From: Angiostrongylus vasorum
Taxonomy: Eukaryota > Nematoda > Chromadorea > Rhabditida > Metastrongylidae
Length of the DNA: 64,000 nucleotides
Direction of reading: 5' to 3'
Assembly: GCA_018806985.1 (NCBI GenBank)
Contig: JADANN010000400.1
Span: 744,001-808,000, forward strand
The notes below the pieces were generated by a model. It was not told the DNA's origin. It did no database searches and saw nothing but the letters and a program-made list of their open reading frames with translations. Below, piece by piece: positions 45,795 through 56,349 of this stretch (positions within the stretch are counted from its first letter, which is position 1; every line of letters starts with the position of its first letter). The position numbers and the translations under genes were made by a program.

Positions 45795-46065
45795 CGCCCA
45801 TTTTTTTCATGACAGAGTGTTATGTGAAATACAACCACAAGGATGCTGAGATATGAGCAAAACTCGGAACTTCAGTTGGGCTCCAAACTCTGAATTACCC
45901 GTTCAAAGGGCTTGCGTGCTATCCACCGTACCAACCGATTTCCCTGTTTTGTCTTCCTCGCAGGTAGTTTTTACTCTATCGGTGCTATCAGCAATCAGCG
46001 GTTATCGGGAATGATCTCGGAGGCACTAGTCGGCTTCCCAGTTAAACTGAGTGTTGAGGCGAATG
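45795..46065 (-). repeat. SINE-A variant
   Basis: CATGACAGAGTGTTATGTGA, then AACCACAAGGATGCTGAGAT, a changed centre, then CTATCCACCGTACCAACCG (complement of an A-box-like region). It closely matches 28290-28460, defining a sub-family. Confidence 0.65.
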
Positions 46066-46850
46066 TTTTTTAAATCATTCCATTTTGGTGGTAGTTTCTA
46101 GTATCTACCGTTTCTTTCCGTTTTTCAGCTCAATTCCTCTTAATTTTCTCTACTCCTCAACGTATTTAGTTTCGTTTATTCTTGTCTTCTAAAAAGATAA
46201 GGCCTTTTTTAACGACTTTCTTTGACAAAAGACTTTGCTAGAATATCTCAACTAACTGTTCTTTTTGCCTTCCCGTTTATGCGATTCGTGGAAGCCTCAC
46301 AAATCTTCAGCGAGGATTCTTATTGACTTAGCACTCCACGAGCACTTTCAACCGGTTCCGTTGGCACCTCTTCATTCGTCCGCCTTTACATCGTTTTTTC
46401 ATGCCGTTTTCGCGGTTCACTCTGAGCATTTCTTTTTTCTCGCTTTTCTTTGAACCATAATGGTGCTTCTCTAAAGTTGTTTTGTTCTACCAAATACTGT
46501 CCTGACAACGTCTTACTGTTCTGATATCCACATTTCTTCATCATAGAATGTATCGATGACCAGTTAAGGTGCTGAAGTAGATTTTCTCGTTAGACCAGAA
46601 GAAAAAAAGAACTGCTAAAGTTATCTGTATTTTTTAACGAAAAGGTACCGAATTGATGGTAATATAATATGCTACTTATAACAACTATTTGTGAGTTGTT
46701 CAGAAAATGTAGTTTTCCTTTGTGGCTAAGGGACATCATCGATCAGGTAAATCAATTTTTTTTGATTTTTTTACATTCTTGTGGAAATTGCAATGTAAAA
46801 CAAGAAATAAAAATGACTAAGCAGGGGAAAAAAACACTAATAAAGAATAA
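46066..46850. other. No recognisable gene
   Basis: T-rich sequence. A 62-codon ORF at 46265 has no recognisable features. Confidence 0.35.
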
Positions 46851-46852
46851 CC

Positions 46853-47113
46853 TCTTGACGGTTTACCGCCTCGTCGTGGCAAGGAGAAGTTCCTGGCTGT
46901 CGGACTGCGATGTGCAACGAGGGAATCATCTCCTGGCGGGGGTCTCCTAAGCTGAGAAGGAGTCCGGCGTTTTCATCAGGAAGCCTAGCTATGACTAAAC
47001 CAATACCAAGATCCACCACCGCCCTGGTATCAAAGTCGCATGGTGGCAAATCTTCCTCTGATCCACAACGACTGCGACTGCCTGTGGTGGTGATGACCTG
47101 GGTGGGCACACTC
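46853..47113 (+). repeat. SINE-C copy, 3'-truncated
   Basis: TTGACGGTTTACCGCCTCGT through ATCCACCACCGCCCTGGTAT to TGGTGGTGATGACCTGGG, where Penelope sequence begins. The junction suggests one element inserted into or next to the other. Confidence 0.75.
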
Positions 47114-47198
47114 ACAGCTTTCTCTCGTCTTCCACTGAGTATGTCGCGTGGAGACCAACCGCACAGAATTCACATGGAAGCGTAATATGCCCTTCCCA

Positions 47199-47513
47199 TC
47201 AGAATAACAGGCTTATATACTGCCCAATATCACGCGTGATAATAAGGCATTCTTCTCTGCGGTTCATTTTCGGGTTTCTGGAATTAATGCAGAACGCCTC
47301 GAGAGTTTTGCGCACTTGTGCTCGCGATTCCCGTGGGAGGATCGTGACCTGTAGTTCAAAGTTCTCTGCGTTATGAGTGCCTAGTGAGGTATTTGGTTTA
47401 CGTTTACCGACTAGGTGTTCTTTTATACGGACACAGAGTGGTCTACCCATTTCGCCAACGCATTCTTCTCTGCACGCCTTACAGGAGATCAGATAGACTG
47501 TACCCGAGCTCAT
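47199..47513 (-). pseudogene. Penelope-like GIY-YIG endonuclease segment
   Basis: 104-codon frame overlapping the reverse transcriptase frame by ATGA. It reads GTVYLISCKACREECVGEMG, RPLCVRIKEHLVGK, TLEAFCINSRNPKMNRREEC and ends IGQYISLLF. The second Tyr of the GIY-YIG pair is replaced (ECVGEM instead of EYIGET). The Cys pair that should precede it lies in other frames, giving at least one frameshift at 47520-47570. Catalytic loss is likely. Confidence 0.75.
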
Positions 47514-48424
47514 GCCATCACCGTCTCTACCATTAGGGGCAAATTATGCAATTTTGCGTTGCGTTGACGGCCATATAGGCGGTTACGAACTATCTGGCGC
47601 CTAAGAGTACTCGGTGGTATTTCAACTACGTTTACCGAATCCTCAAGACGCGCCCTTCTTAAGCAGCGTTTTATAGCTGCACTTTCATCATTTGAGATGA
47701 AGGGTAGGATAAACGGGACCTTTCGATCGCCAGAGTTGTCGTTAAGGGGCCTAGGATTTCCCCTACACCTATCACGAGTTACAGTTTCGTAGCCATTAGA
47801 AATGGCTATTTGCTGTGCCAAGTTCCGGGACTCCTCTCTCTGCTCTCTTCCTGTGCACACGTTGGTTGGTATTCGAAACATGTTTCTTACAAGCGCCCTT
47901 TTCGTGTGAAAGGGGTGAGAGGAGAGGTAATGAACCAAGATGTTTTTTACTACTGGCTTTCGGTACCACTTTGTAGTGTAGGCATTTTCTGATAGGTTAA
48001 TTTGGACGTTCAGGAATGGAAGCCATTTTTCTTTCGGTTTCTCTCGGGTGAACTTGATATACTCTGACTGTTCGTTCAACAATTCGAAACATTTGTCCAT
48101 TTCCTCTTGAGTTGAGCAAAGGACAAAACAGTCATCTATACATCTACAGTAGAGTAACGACCCGAGATCGGTCACTGGTGCTTCCACCTTAGACATAAAC
48201 GCAATGGCAAGACTTGGTGCGAGTCGCTGTCCCATTGCCAACCCTCTTATTTGAGCGTAGTAACTTCCGGACCATCTGAAGATTGAGCAGCTCAAGCATT
48301 CTTTCAAGAGCGCCATCAACTGCTCTATCTTGAATCCATATATGTTCATTTCTCCTTCGTGTTGTGTAAGGAGTTCAAATATGGCTTGGGAAAAAGAATC
48401 AAGAAAAAAAATCGGACTGTGCAT
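47510..48424 (-). pseudogene. Penelope-like reverse transcriptase, 5'-truncated
   Basis: 304-codon frame. Residues 61-77 (GLAMGQRLAPSLAIAFM) form reverse transcriptase block B. Residues 92-101 (YCRCIDDCFV) hold the catalytic aspartates, with Cys where related elements usually have Tyr (R-Y-x-D-D). A KEKWLPFLNVQINLSENAYT block and WYRKPV thumb-side motif follow, then SSHPFHTKRALVRNMF. The first reverse transcriptase blocks are missing. The frame ends at 47510 just after the place where the Cys motif should be, so the ORF is frameshifted before the nuclease. Confidence 0.8.
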
Positions 48425-48483
48425 AAATTCTTTCTACTTCTGTTTAGCAAACGCAAGGTGTTATTTTATTCTTTAATCACAAA

Positions 48484-48830
48484 CAAGCTGACGTTTCGAC
48501 GGATTTCGCCTTCCTCAGAGTAGAAAGGTCAAGTTGACAGCAATCTGTTCTGCCAAACACCTCCATAACCAAACAGAGGAAACGCTAAACCAAGATTTCA
48601 ATCACATTGAACACAAAATAGCTTCTTTGCACACTCAGCGCTTTCTATGAGTCTTCCACTGAGTATGTCGTGTGGAGACCAACCGCACAGAATTCACGTG
48701 GAAGCGTAATATGCCCTTCCCATCAGAATAACAGGCTTATATACTGCCCAATATCACGCGTGATAATAAGGCATTCTTCTCTGCGGTTCATTTTCGGGTT
48801 TCTGGAATTAATCCATAATGCACATCTCTC
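48484..48830 (-). mobile_element. Penelope-like element 3' end, upstream tandem copy
   Basis: 48648-48812 repeats 47128-47290 almost exactly (last codons of the GIY-YIG ORF plus tail) and continues to the terminal motif at 48521-48486. It is therefore the 3' end of a second copy lying head-to-tail upstream of the main one. Confidence 0.75.
48486..48521 (-). ncRNA. Candidate hammerhead-like motif, Penelope 3' end
   Basis: The minus strand reads CTCTGAGGAAGGCGAAATCC then GTCGAAACGTCAGCTT. It has an intact CTGANGA box, GAAA and GTC. Helix II is GGCG with CGTC, allowing one G-U pair. The core matches the hammerhead consensus; the one unpaired A beside the core and the one-pair helix III are deviations. 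Confidence 0.45.
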
Positions 48831-48869
48831 TCTCTAGCGCGTAGTACTCTCGAGGCGTTCTGAATTATT

Positions 48870-49290
48870 TCCAGAAACCCAAAAGTGAACCACAGGGAAG
48901 AATGCCTCATTATCACGCGTGATATGGGGCAGTATATAAGCCCTGTTGTTCTGATGGGTGGGACGCATTACGCTTCCAGGTGAATTCTGTGGGTTGGTCT
49001 CCATGTGACATACTCAGTGGAAGACTCAGAGAAAGCGCTGAATGTGCAAAGAAGCTACTCTGTGTTCAATGTGTTTGAAGTCTTGGTTTAGCGTTTTCTC
49101 TGTTTGGTTATGGAGATGTTTGGCCGAATAGATTGCTGTCAATTTGACCTTTCCAGGCTCTGAGGAAGGCGAAATCCACCGAAACGTCAACTTATTCGTG
49201 AATAAAGAATAGAATAACACCTCGCGTTTGCTCAGCAAGAATTCGAAGAATTACTTGATCAATGCCGAGGTTAATAGAAAGTCGGTCATG
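48870..49290 (+). mobile_element. Penelope-like element 3' end, inverted copy
   Basis: It repeats the 48484-48830 sequence in opposite orientation (TTATCACGCGTGATAT, then CTCAGTGGAAGACTCAGA, GGTTTAGCGTTTTCTCTGT, motif at 49157). It continues to TTGCTCAGCAAGAATTCGA and ATCAATGCCGAGGTTAATAG, a stretch shared in reverse with 55655-55715. The two arms are separated by about 50 bp. Confidence 0.75.
49157..49190 (+). ncRNA. Candidate hammerhead-like motif, Penelope 3' end
   Basis: GGCTCTGAGGAAGGCGAAAT then CCACCGAAACGTCAAC. CTGANGA, GAAA and GTC are intact. Helix II has one mismatch (GGCG with CACC) and helix I is weakened, so this copy is probably less active or inactive. Confidence 0.35.
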
Positions 49291-49432
49291 GGACGTGGGT
49301 GAGACTTTGGCCAGGCTGACCTCGGGATTCCAGGGAACCACAATGGCTTAACCAGCAAAGCTGCGAAAAATGGAGATTATGCTGTGGCCCGCACAAGCAG
49401 TGAGGACGGGCCGTTCAAGTATCAAGTAAGTA
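49285..49432 (+). repeat. SINE-C 3' part
   Basis: Starts within the GACTTTGGCCAGGCTGACCT block and ends with GGACGGGCCGTTCAAGTATC and AAGTAAGTAA tail units. It is joined directly to the Penelope end. Confidence 0.7.
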
Positions 49433-49439
49433 ATAAAGA

Positions 49440-52280
49440 ATAAAATAATAGAAACATATACAACGAAGATTGCATTGTTTTGGGCGTTAATCCATTCTGC
49501 GCAGGAATTGGCTGCTAAAATTTGGTGACGTTTTCCCATGAAGCCGATCATCTCCAGTGACTTCGTCATCGTAAAGGCCACTCCGGTAGTATCTTGATCG
49601 ATGCGAATTTCTTCAACACAACCTTCGTGTAAAGGACGTGATTTCCTTGATATCTAATTAATACATTCCGTCGACTTTTAAAGGAGAAACTTAATTATCA
49701 TTACGATTTCAGCGAATAGTGGCTTTTTTCGAGGAGAGCGACTAACTTCGTTTCAAATACAATTTATCATAGCACTCTATACACGAATAGTACGTTTGGC
49801 CTATTGGGTCCTGATCTTCCTAAAACCTGCAAAATCCTTTTTAAAATCAGCTATCCATCAGTTGTTGCGAGAAACTATGTCGTTCTTGATTTGTTCTTAG
49901 ATATCTTTAGAATATTCTAAATATACCCTTTGTTAACCAGTTACTTACAGTTACATACATACTGTAGATACGTTTCGTCTTCATGTTTAAATCAGGTTCT
50001 CAGTTTCGCAAGACTTGGGTCTTCAGTTTTTTGCTGTGCTGTAGGCCTCATATCGTATATACTAGTGTTCCGAAAACATTTCCTTCTCTGTTCTTTTCTT
50101 TTCTTTTTTTCCTGGAGAGCTATCAACTGTTGACACCGTACATTCTCCGTATTCAGTTTGATTGTTATCGTTTTCTTTTCAGACAATGATAAAGCATCAA
50201 CAACTGATTAGCGTCGAACGGAGAAATAGTGGAAAAGGAGAAGAACCGTTCGGATTTAACTCCAGTGATTAAGTCCAATGAATTATTCTTAGTTCTTAGA
50301 GTTTTTCAAAAATGAAAGCCTGATGTCCGTATTCCTAGTGTAATAATATAGTTCATACCTATGTGTCTACATCATTTCCGATGTAGGTTTTCTTCCTCCC
50401 CCCTTTTCTTTTTTTGGCAACCTTTCTTTTTTTCTCTGAAAGAATCAAGTGGGACCATTCCGCATGATTCTCCGAGGGCCCCAGTAATTTGTTTTCGCGG
50501 TTTGTTTTTCTTATTGTTGTTTGAAAGGCAACAATAAAAAAATCCAGTAGTGAAGCAGAAAGGATACTGCGAAGGTGGAGCAGAAAAAAAGTCTGTAGAA
50601 AGATTACGAACGGATCTTTGATACATAGGGGATTTCGCGGTGGGCGCATTACACAATGAATGAGGACGAATTCGTTACACTTTTTCACAAAAGATCGCAC
50701 CTACAAATTGGAACATTTTACTAAGTCTTTGGGTAGTTTGTTAAACTAGCACAGTTATTAAAACAGTGGCTGTTATCGGCAAAGCAGGTCTTCATATCTT
50801 AAGTATGAAGTACTTGAACCATCAGTCTGTGGTTGTCCTGAAATCAGTGTCGGTTTGAGCCTTAACTCTTGTATTCATACGTCTTAGAGATCCGATGAGT
50901 ATACTGTATGAATCAGAGCTTCGTACCTCAACATGGGATCGGAGGCTGTCCTGTAACATATGTAATTTTTTCGAGTTCATTAATTTCGATCAGCGATGCA
51001 CACATTCGCGGGCTTTTTAGATATCTTGGCGATAGTCATCCACGGCGATGTTTCGTCGTGATCCAAGAATCATGGTTTTGGCTACGTTTGTCAGCCAGAA
51101 TATATCAGAACTTCTTTTTTAAGCTAATGTAGCTTCTGAATCTGTTCTAATGGTTCATCTTTCCTCATTTATTTAACCGGAATGTCCCTGGCTGTGAATC
51201 TATTCCTTGTTGGTCATTACAGTGAGAACTAAAGAGCGACTGTTTTGGATGCGGGAAAAACACGACACAGAACAGATGTCATAAGGCCAATCGCTATCCC
51301 GTTCGGCCAATTCGTTCAGCATCAAATTTTTGAGTCTTTTTTTTGAGTTGACTTTCTAACTTGGGTTTTTTTCCTTTTAAGTTCGTTCGGAGGGTTCCGA
51401 ACCGTTACTTCTACCTTCAGCTAGCTCCTCCGCAAACTTTCGAAGGTGTATCTGCTTTAATCGTTAGAGTGTCATCGTGCCAAGGCGACAGCGGCTTCTC
51501 ATCAAGCAAACCACACGTCGTACACTCGTCAAGGGATCAAATGCAACTTTAATGCTGCGTGGCGATTCCGCGGATTCACGCTGAGTTTTGAATTCCTTCA
51601 GAAATTGCTTGAATTCGTTTCTTTTTCATGAAACAATGACTTCTATTGGGTGAAGTTCAAATTGAAGACGGTAACATCAGACCAAACGATGTAGGGCGAA
51701 ATCTGCATTTGAAATAAATATGTATGGAATGGACAGAAATGAATAATGCAACGTTTATTATAAGAGCAAGGAGTCAAGGTTTGAAAGGACAAAACCGGCA
51801 TTGATGTCCAGACAACCTGTTTTCATGTTCATGAACTGAGACTTAGCTTTATTCGGTTGAAAGACAAGGCAAAAAGTAATGTTCAGTGGCAACAGTTTAA
51901 TCCTTTTTAGTGAGACGTCGATCAAGCGTTGAGCAACTCGCCAAAAGCCTCAACATTCGGCCAAATGCTCGAAAATGTAAGCGATCTGAACACTTCTATT
52001 CCTTTCTGTCATAATCATTAGAATTTTTTGTCATCGATATTGTATTGGTCATTGTCACTGTCATTGTCAATAATATGAGACCTTGTTAGCGAAAGATTGC
52101 TATCGGATGTCAAACGGGGGATTTTCAGTCGAGGATACTAGGTAACCCATGATAGAAACGAGTCTGGAGTATCCATTTGGCAGCTAACGTACGATGGAAG
52201 AGTATTGTAAACTTTACAAATATGGGTTTGCGGATGTCCATGGTGATAGTGTGAGATCATCTTAGCACGGCCATCTTGAA
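49440..52280. other. No gene assigned; several unassigned open frames
   Basis: Minus-strand stretches at 49648-49470 (containing CVEEIRIDQDTTGVAFTMTK) and 50186-49951 have splice-like borders. A plus-strand stretch at 51385-51552 is open too. None gives a recognised domain. At 50900-51130 all three minus frames and one plus frame look equally protein-like, so appearance alone is not evidence. No repeats were recognised. Confidence 0.3.
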
Positions 52281-52284
52281 GCTT

Positions 52285-52680
52285 ACTTATTTGATACTTG
52301 AACGGCCCGTCCTCACTAGTTGTGCGGTCCCCAGCATAATCACCATTTTCCGGAGATTTGTTGGTTAAGCCATTGTGGTTCCCTGGAATGGAATCCCGAG
52401 GATAGCCTGGCCAAAGTCTGCCCCAGGTCGTCACCACGACAGCCAGTCGCAGCCGTTGTGGATCAGAGGAAGATTTGCTACCATGCGACTTTCATCCTAG
52501 GACGGTGGTAGATCCTGGTTTTGGTTTACTCTTAGCTAGGCTTCCTGATGGAAACGCCGGACTCCTTCTCAGCTTGGGAGACCTTGCCCGTGGGGAAGAA
52601 TCCCCCGCTGTAAATCGAAATCCGACAACCAGGAACACCTCCCATCCACGATGAGGCGGTAAACCGTTAGGAGGATCTTG
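52285..52680 (-). repeat. SINE-C copy
   Basis: Full block order from TTATTTGATACTTGAACGGC and GTTGTGCGGTCCCCAGCATA to GATGAGGCGGTAAACCGTTA. Very close to 90-485. Confidence 0.8.
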
Positions 52681-52689
52681 AGGCTACGT

Positions 52690-55440
52690 TGAAAAAATCT
52701 TGTCCTGGTAAAATAAAAAATTATACTAGGTCCACATGATTGGTTGGGAGAATCTATGGCGGAATCTAAGTTGGTGTCGTTGTTATAACTTCCAATGACA
52801 TCACTGTTAATGCTGGTGTTATTAGATATTAGATACTTGAACAGCGTGCCTCGTCGTTTGTACAAATGCCAGCAAATATTTAATTCGCATAGATCCTTGG
52901 CAACCGTCACCCACGTTGGTAGACCGCCGTGATGTACATGAGTATCACTCCATGACACTTGACTGTTTACAGACGTAGTCAACATGATATATGAGGCTGA
53001 CCTAGAGGTGGCTTGTGTTTTTTATGTGTCCAGTCAAACATGTTTCCCCTCTAAATTTTGCCTGTTCTTTCACTCGCATCAGGGACGGAACTATATTTAG
53101 CTGTTGAATATTTCTTTAGAGGTGTTTTCAGAAAGCCTAACTTTAAAATGCACTTTAATATTTTGGGCATCGGTTATCAATAATTTAGATAACATAGCAT
53201 CATTCAACTAATTTTTGGGTTGTGCTCTAAAGTGTCGGTGAGGTGGAAGTATAAAGCAAGTTATAGTTGGATAACAGCGAGATTGCTGAATCAAAAAGGT
53301 TGCTACGGTGTTTTGCCCTGTGGGGCTCAACATCAATAGTCCATTTGGGAGGACAGAACGGATTCCAAGCTTCGCTCTATTCACATTTTCTTTTTTCATT
53401 TTATTTGGGAGTCTGGAAGGAAAGTTATGGAACTGAAACGATTTTCCGCCATCAATTCAATGGGAGGAGTTGGTGTTGTTGTAGCTTTATTTGTCAGGGT
53501 GACAGTAGATTGCAATTAATATTGGGTGGTTTTTTTCACCTACGTTTATTTTTCAGCCTTATAATCTAGTCTACAAGCATATACCACAGCCTACGTTTTC
53601 TTCTCTTCTTGGCAAATTGTTGTTGCTGGCACAACTCCTTTATGAGGTTCTTGGGCAAATAACTGAGGCGCCTTTCTTATTCTTTAAACCATATAGTGAA
53701 ACGGTACCGTTCATACTGTTGTTGTTCGGCACGCGACCCTCCCAATTTTTACCTGAGCCTAATCGTCGCGTGTGAGGACAGTTACTAAATCTGATATCGT
53801 AGAATGGCACTACGTAGATGTTCAGAACACATAACTTTCCTTTGTGAGAAATCCGTATGAGTCGTGCCATTGAGGCAACTGCAACATATACCAGCAATTT
53901 TGCTTTTCTGGAAATGCGTTTCCATACAAAAAGTGTGCTCTCAGGATTGGTGTCCCAGTCTCATTTCCATCTCGTGTTAAAAATTTTTTGCGTCTTTTAC
54001 TCGCTTCCATTAAACTATCCTGTTGCTGCATTGATGTCTTGGATATAAAGTTTATAGAAGGACTTTTATTTGTGGACCACATCCAATCATTAGTTAAAAA
54101 AGCACAGCTGCTTTGATCAACTGGTGAGATTAGATAGATTGGTGAGTAGCGAAAGATAATTACTGAAATTCTATTGACGTTGAGGGTAAAAAACGGAGCA
54201 TGACGGAAGATAACAGAAAATGCGGTATGAGACCGTGTGAAAGACGTAGTAGGTAATGATTCATGGCGAAACTACATTGACATTTTGTCACGCGATTTTG
54301 TATTCAATAAAGGTTCCATCATTTTGGTATGCGTGTGCTTCTTTCTCTCAGACATCTGTTACTACAGCGACCACGTGAGAATCAATTTAGTTTCTAAACC
54401 CCAGTAAATCGTAAACACCGGGGTCAGAAGATTCTGCAAATGTTAAAGAAGTAGTCTCCATAATGTGCTATGGACCTGTCTTTCCTAGTCTGTTCAAACG
54501 TCGTGACCTGTGTAACTAAAAATTCTGCTTCTCGCTGGTTACCTCGCTGCGTAACTTCGTAGGCAAAGCACCTAGTATGCGGTCGACTATTGCATGTTCA
54601 TTGCTGGTTGAGGAAGTTTGTGCATTCATGTCTTAGTTCGAGTTTCTTGTCTAGACCTGTTCGGCTTCTTCCATCGACTTTGAGCGAGCAAACAACAATT
54701 TACGAGACTCGTTGCTATCACAGGTATTGTTGTCGTTCCTGATAGTTGCAAGACAAGGAGACAAGTGGAAAAACATTTGTAAGCCGTAATAGATGTGAAT
54801 TTGCTCTAACTAATTAATTAAGTATTCGGCTCTCTAAGTAGATGAGTTAGGGCATTTTGAGGCCACCGCATAAATCATCCTGTAGTTGTTCTTGATTAGA
54901 GAGAGGTACATTGGAACTATTTTGACTACAACGACGAAGTTCCTTAGCTTCCGTATGAAGTTGTGGGGGCTCCTTTGCCAAACTGCTCAGTTTTTGCGAT
55001 TTTTGCTGTAGGCTTGAACACTATTTCCGCTCTCACTCCCCCATAGTTTTGGGATCCAGAGTCGCCCCTTAGCTGGGACGAAGCGGTAAACAATTGGATT
55101 GCTGTTATCATTACTATTGCTGTTAGTAGTAGTTTTTAGAACAAAGTGCTGCAATATGAGAAGTCATTTACAACGATGACTGGTTGGCAAGTCGTTTACA
55201 CAACGTACTTTTGAGCTGTTGTCCATCCATGTTACTATTAATATCACACATATTTCGGTTATAACTTGTTTACTTCGAGAGTCGGTGACTTCTTGAAGAC
55301 GTTGCTTCTTTCTACACCCATACTCAGGAATGCTCAGAAATATAACGAGAAAAATTCTAACATTTCAAGAACAGACCATTGCATTTAAAACCTTCTCGGA
55401 AGTGTCCATTGATTTCAATGGGTATTTGCCCTCAAACAGT
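52690..55440. other. No gene assigned
   Basis: A minus-strand open stretch at 52985-52724 (with WVTVAKDLCELNICWHLYKR) and others near 54080-53820 could be exons, but no family was recognised and no phase-linked chain was built. A short relic of SINE-C lies at 55060-55105. Confidence 0.3.
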
Positions 55441-55850
55441 TTAGCCCTTGAACATTAAACGAAATTTCTTAAGCCTATGGCTTATTTTGCACATTAACCG
55501 AATTTTTATTCTGTAGCCTACAAATTGTTTATCCTCACTTTTTTGTTGGCAGAGGCGCGAAGTTCGAACAGAAAATAGAAATTTAGTCCGAAAGGACGTA
55601 AAGAAGTCCACGAAAGCGTCATTTGTACCCTCTTGGATTGTTAAGGTTAATAGATCCCACGACCGACTTTCTGTTAACCTCGGCATTGATCAAATAGTTT
55701 GCGATATTCTTGTTGAGCAAACACTAGATGTTACTCTATTCTTTATTTCGTTAAAGCTGACGTTTTGCGGACGTTTCGGCGGATTTCGCTTTCCTCAGGG
55801 CCTGGAAGGGTTAAGTTGATAGCAATCTATCCGGCAGAACATGGAGGTGT
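55441..55850 (-). mobile_element. Penelope-like element junction, minus part
   Basis: Minus strand: the terminal motif at 55804-55755 is followed by AATAAAGAATAGAGTAACAT, TTGCTCAACAAGAATATCG and ATCAATGCCGAGGTTAACAG. The last part is shared with 49255-49290. Beyond this a decayed coding-like stretch runs to 55441, possibly the 5' ORF region of the adjoining copy. Confidence 0.55.
55755..55804 (-). ncRNA. Hammerhead-like motif with enlarged helix III
   Basis: Minus strand: CCCTGAGGAAAGCGAAATCC, GCCGAAACGTCCGCAAAACG, TCAGC. Unlike the other copies, 14 extra bases lie between GAAA and GTC. They would make helix III a two-pair CG/CG stem with a loop rather than a single pair. It may equally be a partial duplication of CGTCCGCAAAA. 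Confidence 0.35.
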
Positions 55851-56010
55851 TTGGCTTCAATGTGATTGAAATCTTGGTTTAGCGTTTTCTCTGTTTGGTT
55901 ATGAAGATGTTTGGCCGGATAAATTGTTATCAACTTGACCTTTTCCAGGCTCTGAGGAAGGCGAAATCCTCCGAAACGTCAGCTTTAACGGAATAAAGAA
56001 TAAAGTAACA
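55851..56010 (+). mobile_element. Penelope-like element 3' end, inverted partner
   Basis: TTCAATGTGATTGAAATCTT, GGTTTAGCGTTTTCTCTGTT, motif at 55949, AATAAAGAATAAAGTAACAC. It faces the minus-strand copy at 55755-55850, repeating the inverted layout seen at 48.5-49.2 kb. Confidence 0.65.
55949..55983 (+). ncRNA. Candidate hammerhead-like motif, Penelope 3' end
   Basis: GGCTCTGAGGAAGGCGAAAT then CCTCCGAAACGTCAGC. CTGANGA, GAAA and GTC are intact, and GCT pairs with AGC. Helix II is weakened by a C-T mismatch. Confidence 0.4.
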
Positions 56011-56204
56011 CCTCGTGTTAAGGTTAAATTGATTGATTTCTTTGAAAATTACAACGTCATTTATGTTTACAATTATCGGCTTGTATACAACTTGGGTCAA
56101 AGTTTTCAGAATCTTAGATATTCTCAACATTCTTGAAGCCTTGAATTTCAAATAAATTTAAACAATTTATTAAACGAATAGTTTCGAAGGAACAGTGTTT
56201 TAAC

Positions 56205-56310
56205 TTTTTTCTTTTCTGCCTAGTCTTTTTTCACGGCATGCGAAATCGAACCTTCGATTATCCTTACCTAGAGGATCACGTGATATCCACCACACCAACT
56301 TTGGCTCTAT
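56205..56310 (-). repeat. SINE-A fragment, degenerate
   Basis: TTTCTGCCTAGTCTTTTTTC, ATGCGAAATCGAACC, then GATATCCACCACACCAAC. Reverse-order SINE-A with most of the tail deleted. Confidence 0.5.
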
Positions 56311-56349
56311 GATTGTGACTGTGATTCTCCATCGTACCGCTCCGTGAAA

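Larger units (their letters stand above)
47114..48480 (-). mobile_element. Penelope-like element, best copy in the window
   Basis: Minus-strand element with a reverse transcriptase followed by GIY-YIG endonuclease and a 3' tail ending about 47114. Upstream (48425-48480) it joins sequence like the post-motif segment of other copies (AATAAAATAACACCTTGCGT on the minus strand), directly preceded by the 3' end of another copy. This head-to-tail order fits the tandem terminal repeats of Penelope-like elements. Confidence 0.8.

Noticed and set aside
50908..51132. Plus-strand ORF and apparent minus-strand exon with in-frame TGA codons (possible recoding)
   Set aside because: All minus frames and the plus frame look similarly protein-like; no homology anchors a frame, so the TGA pattern is most simply a wrong frame, not a recoded code.
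53553..53775. Leu-rich plus-strand open frame between splice-like sites
   Set aside because: Antisense to an equally plausible Gln/Lys-rich minus frame; no homology to decide.
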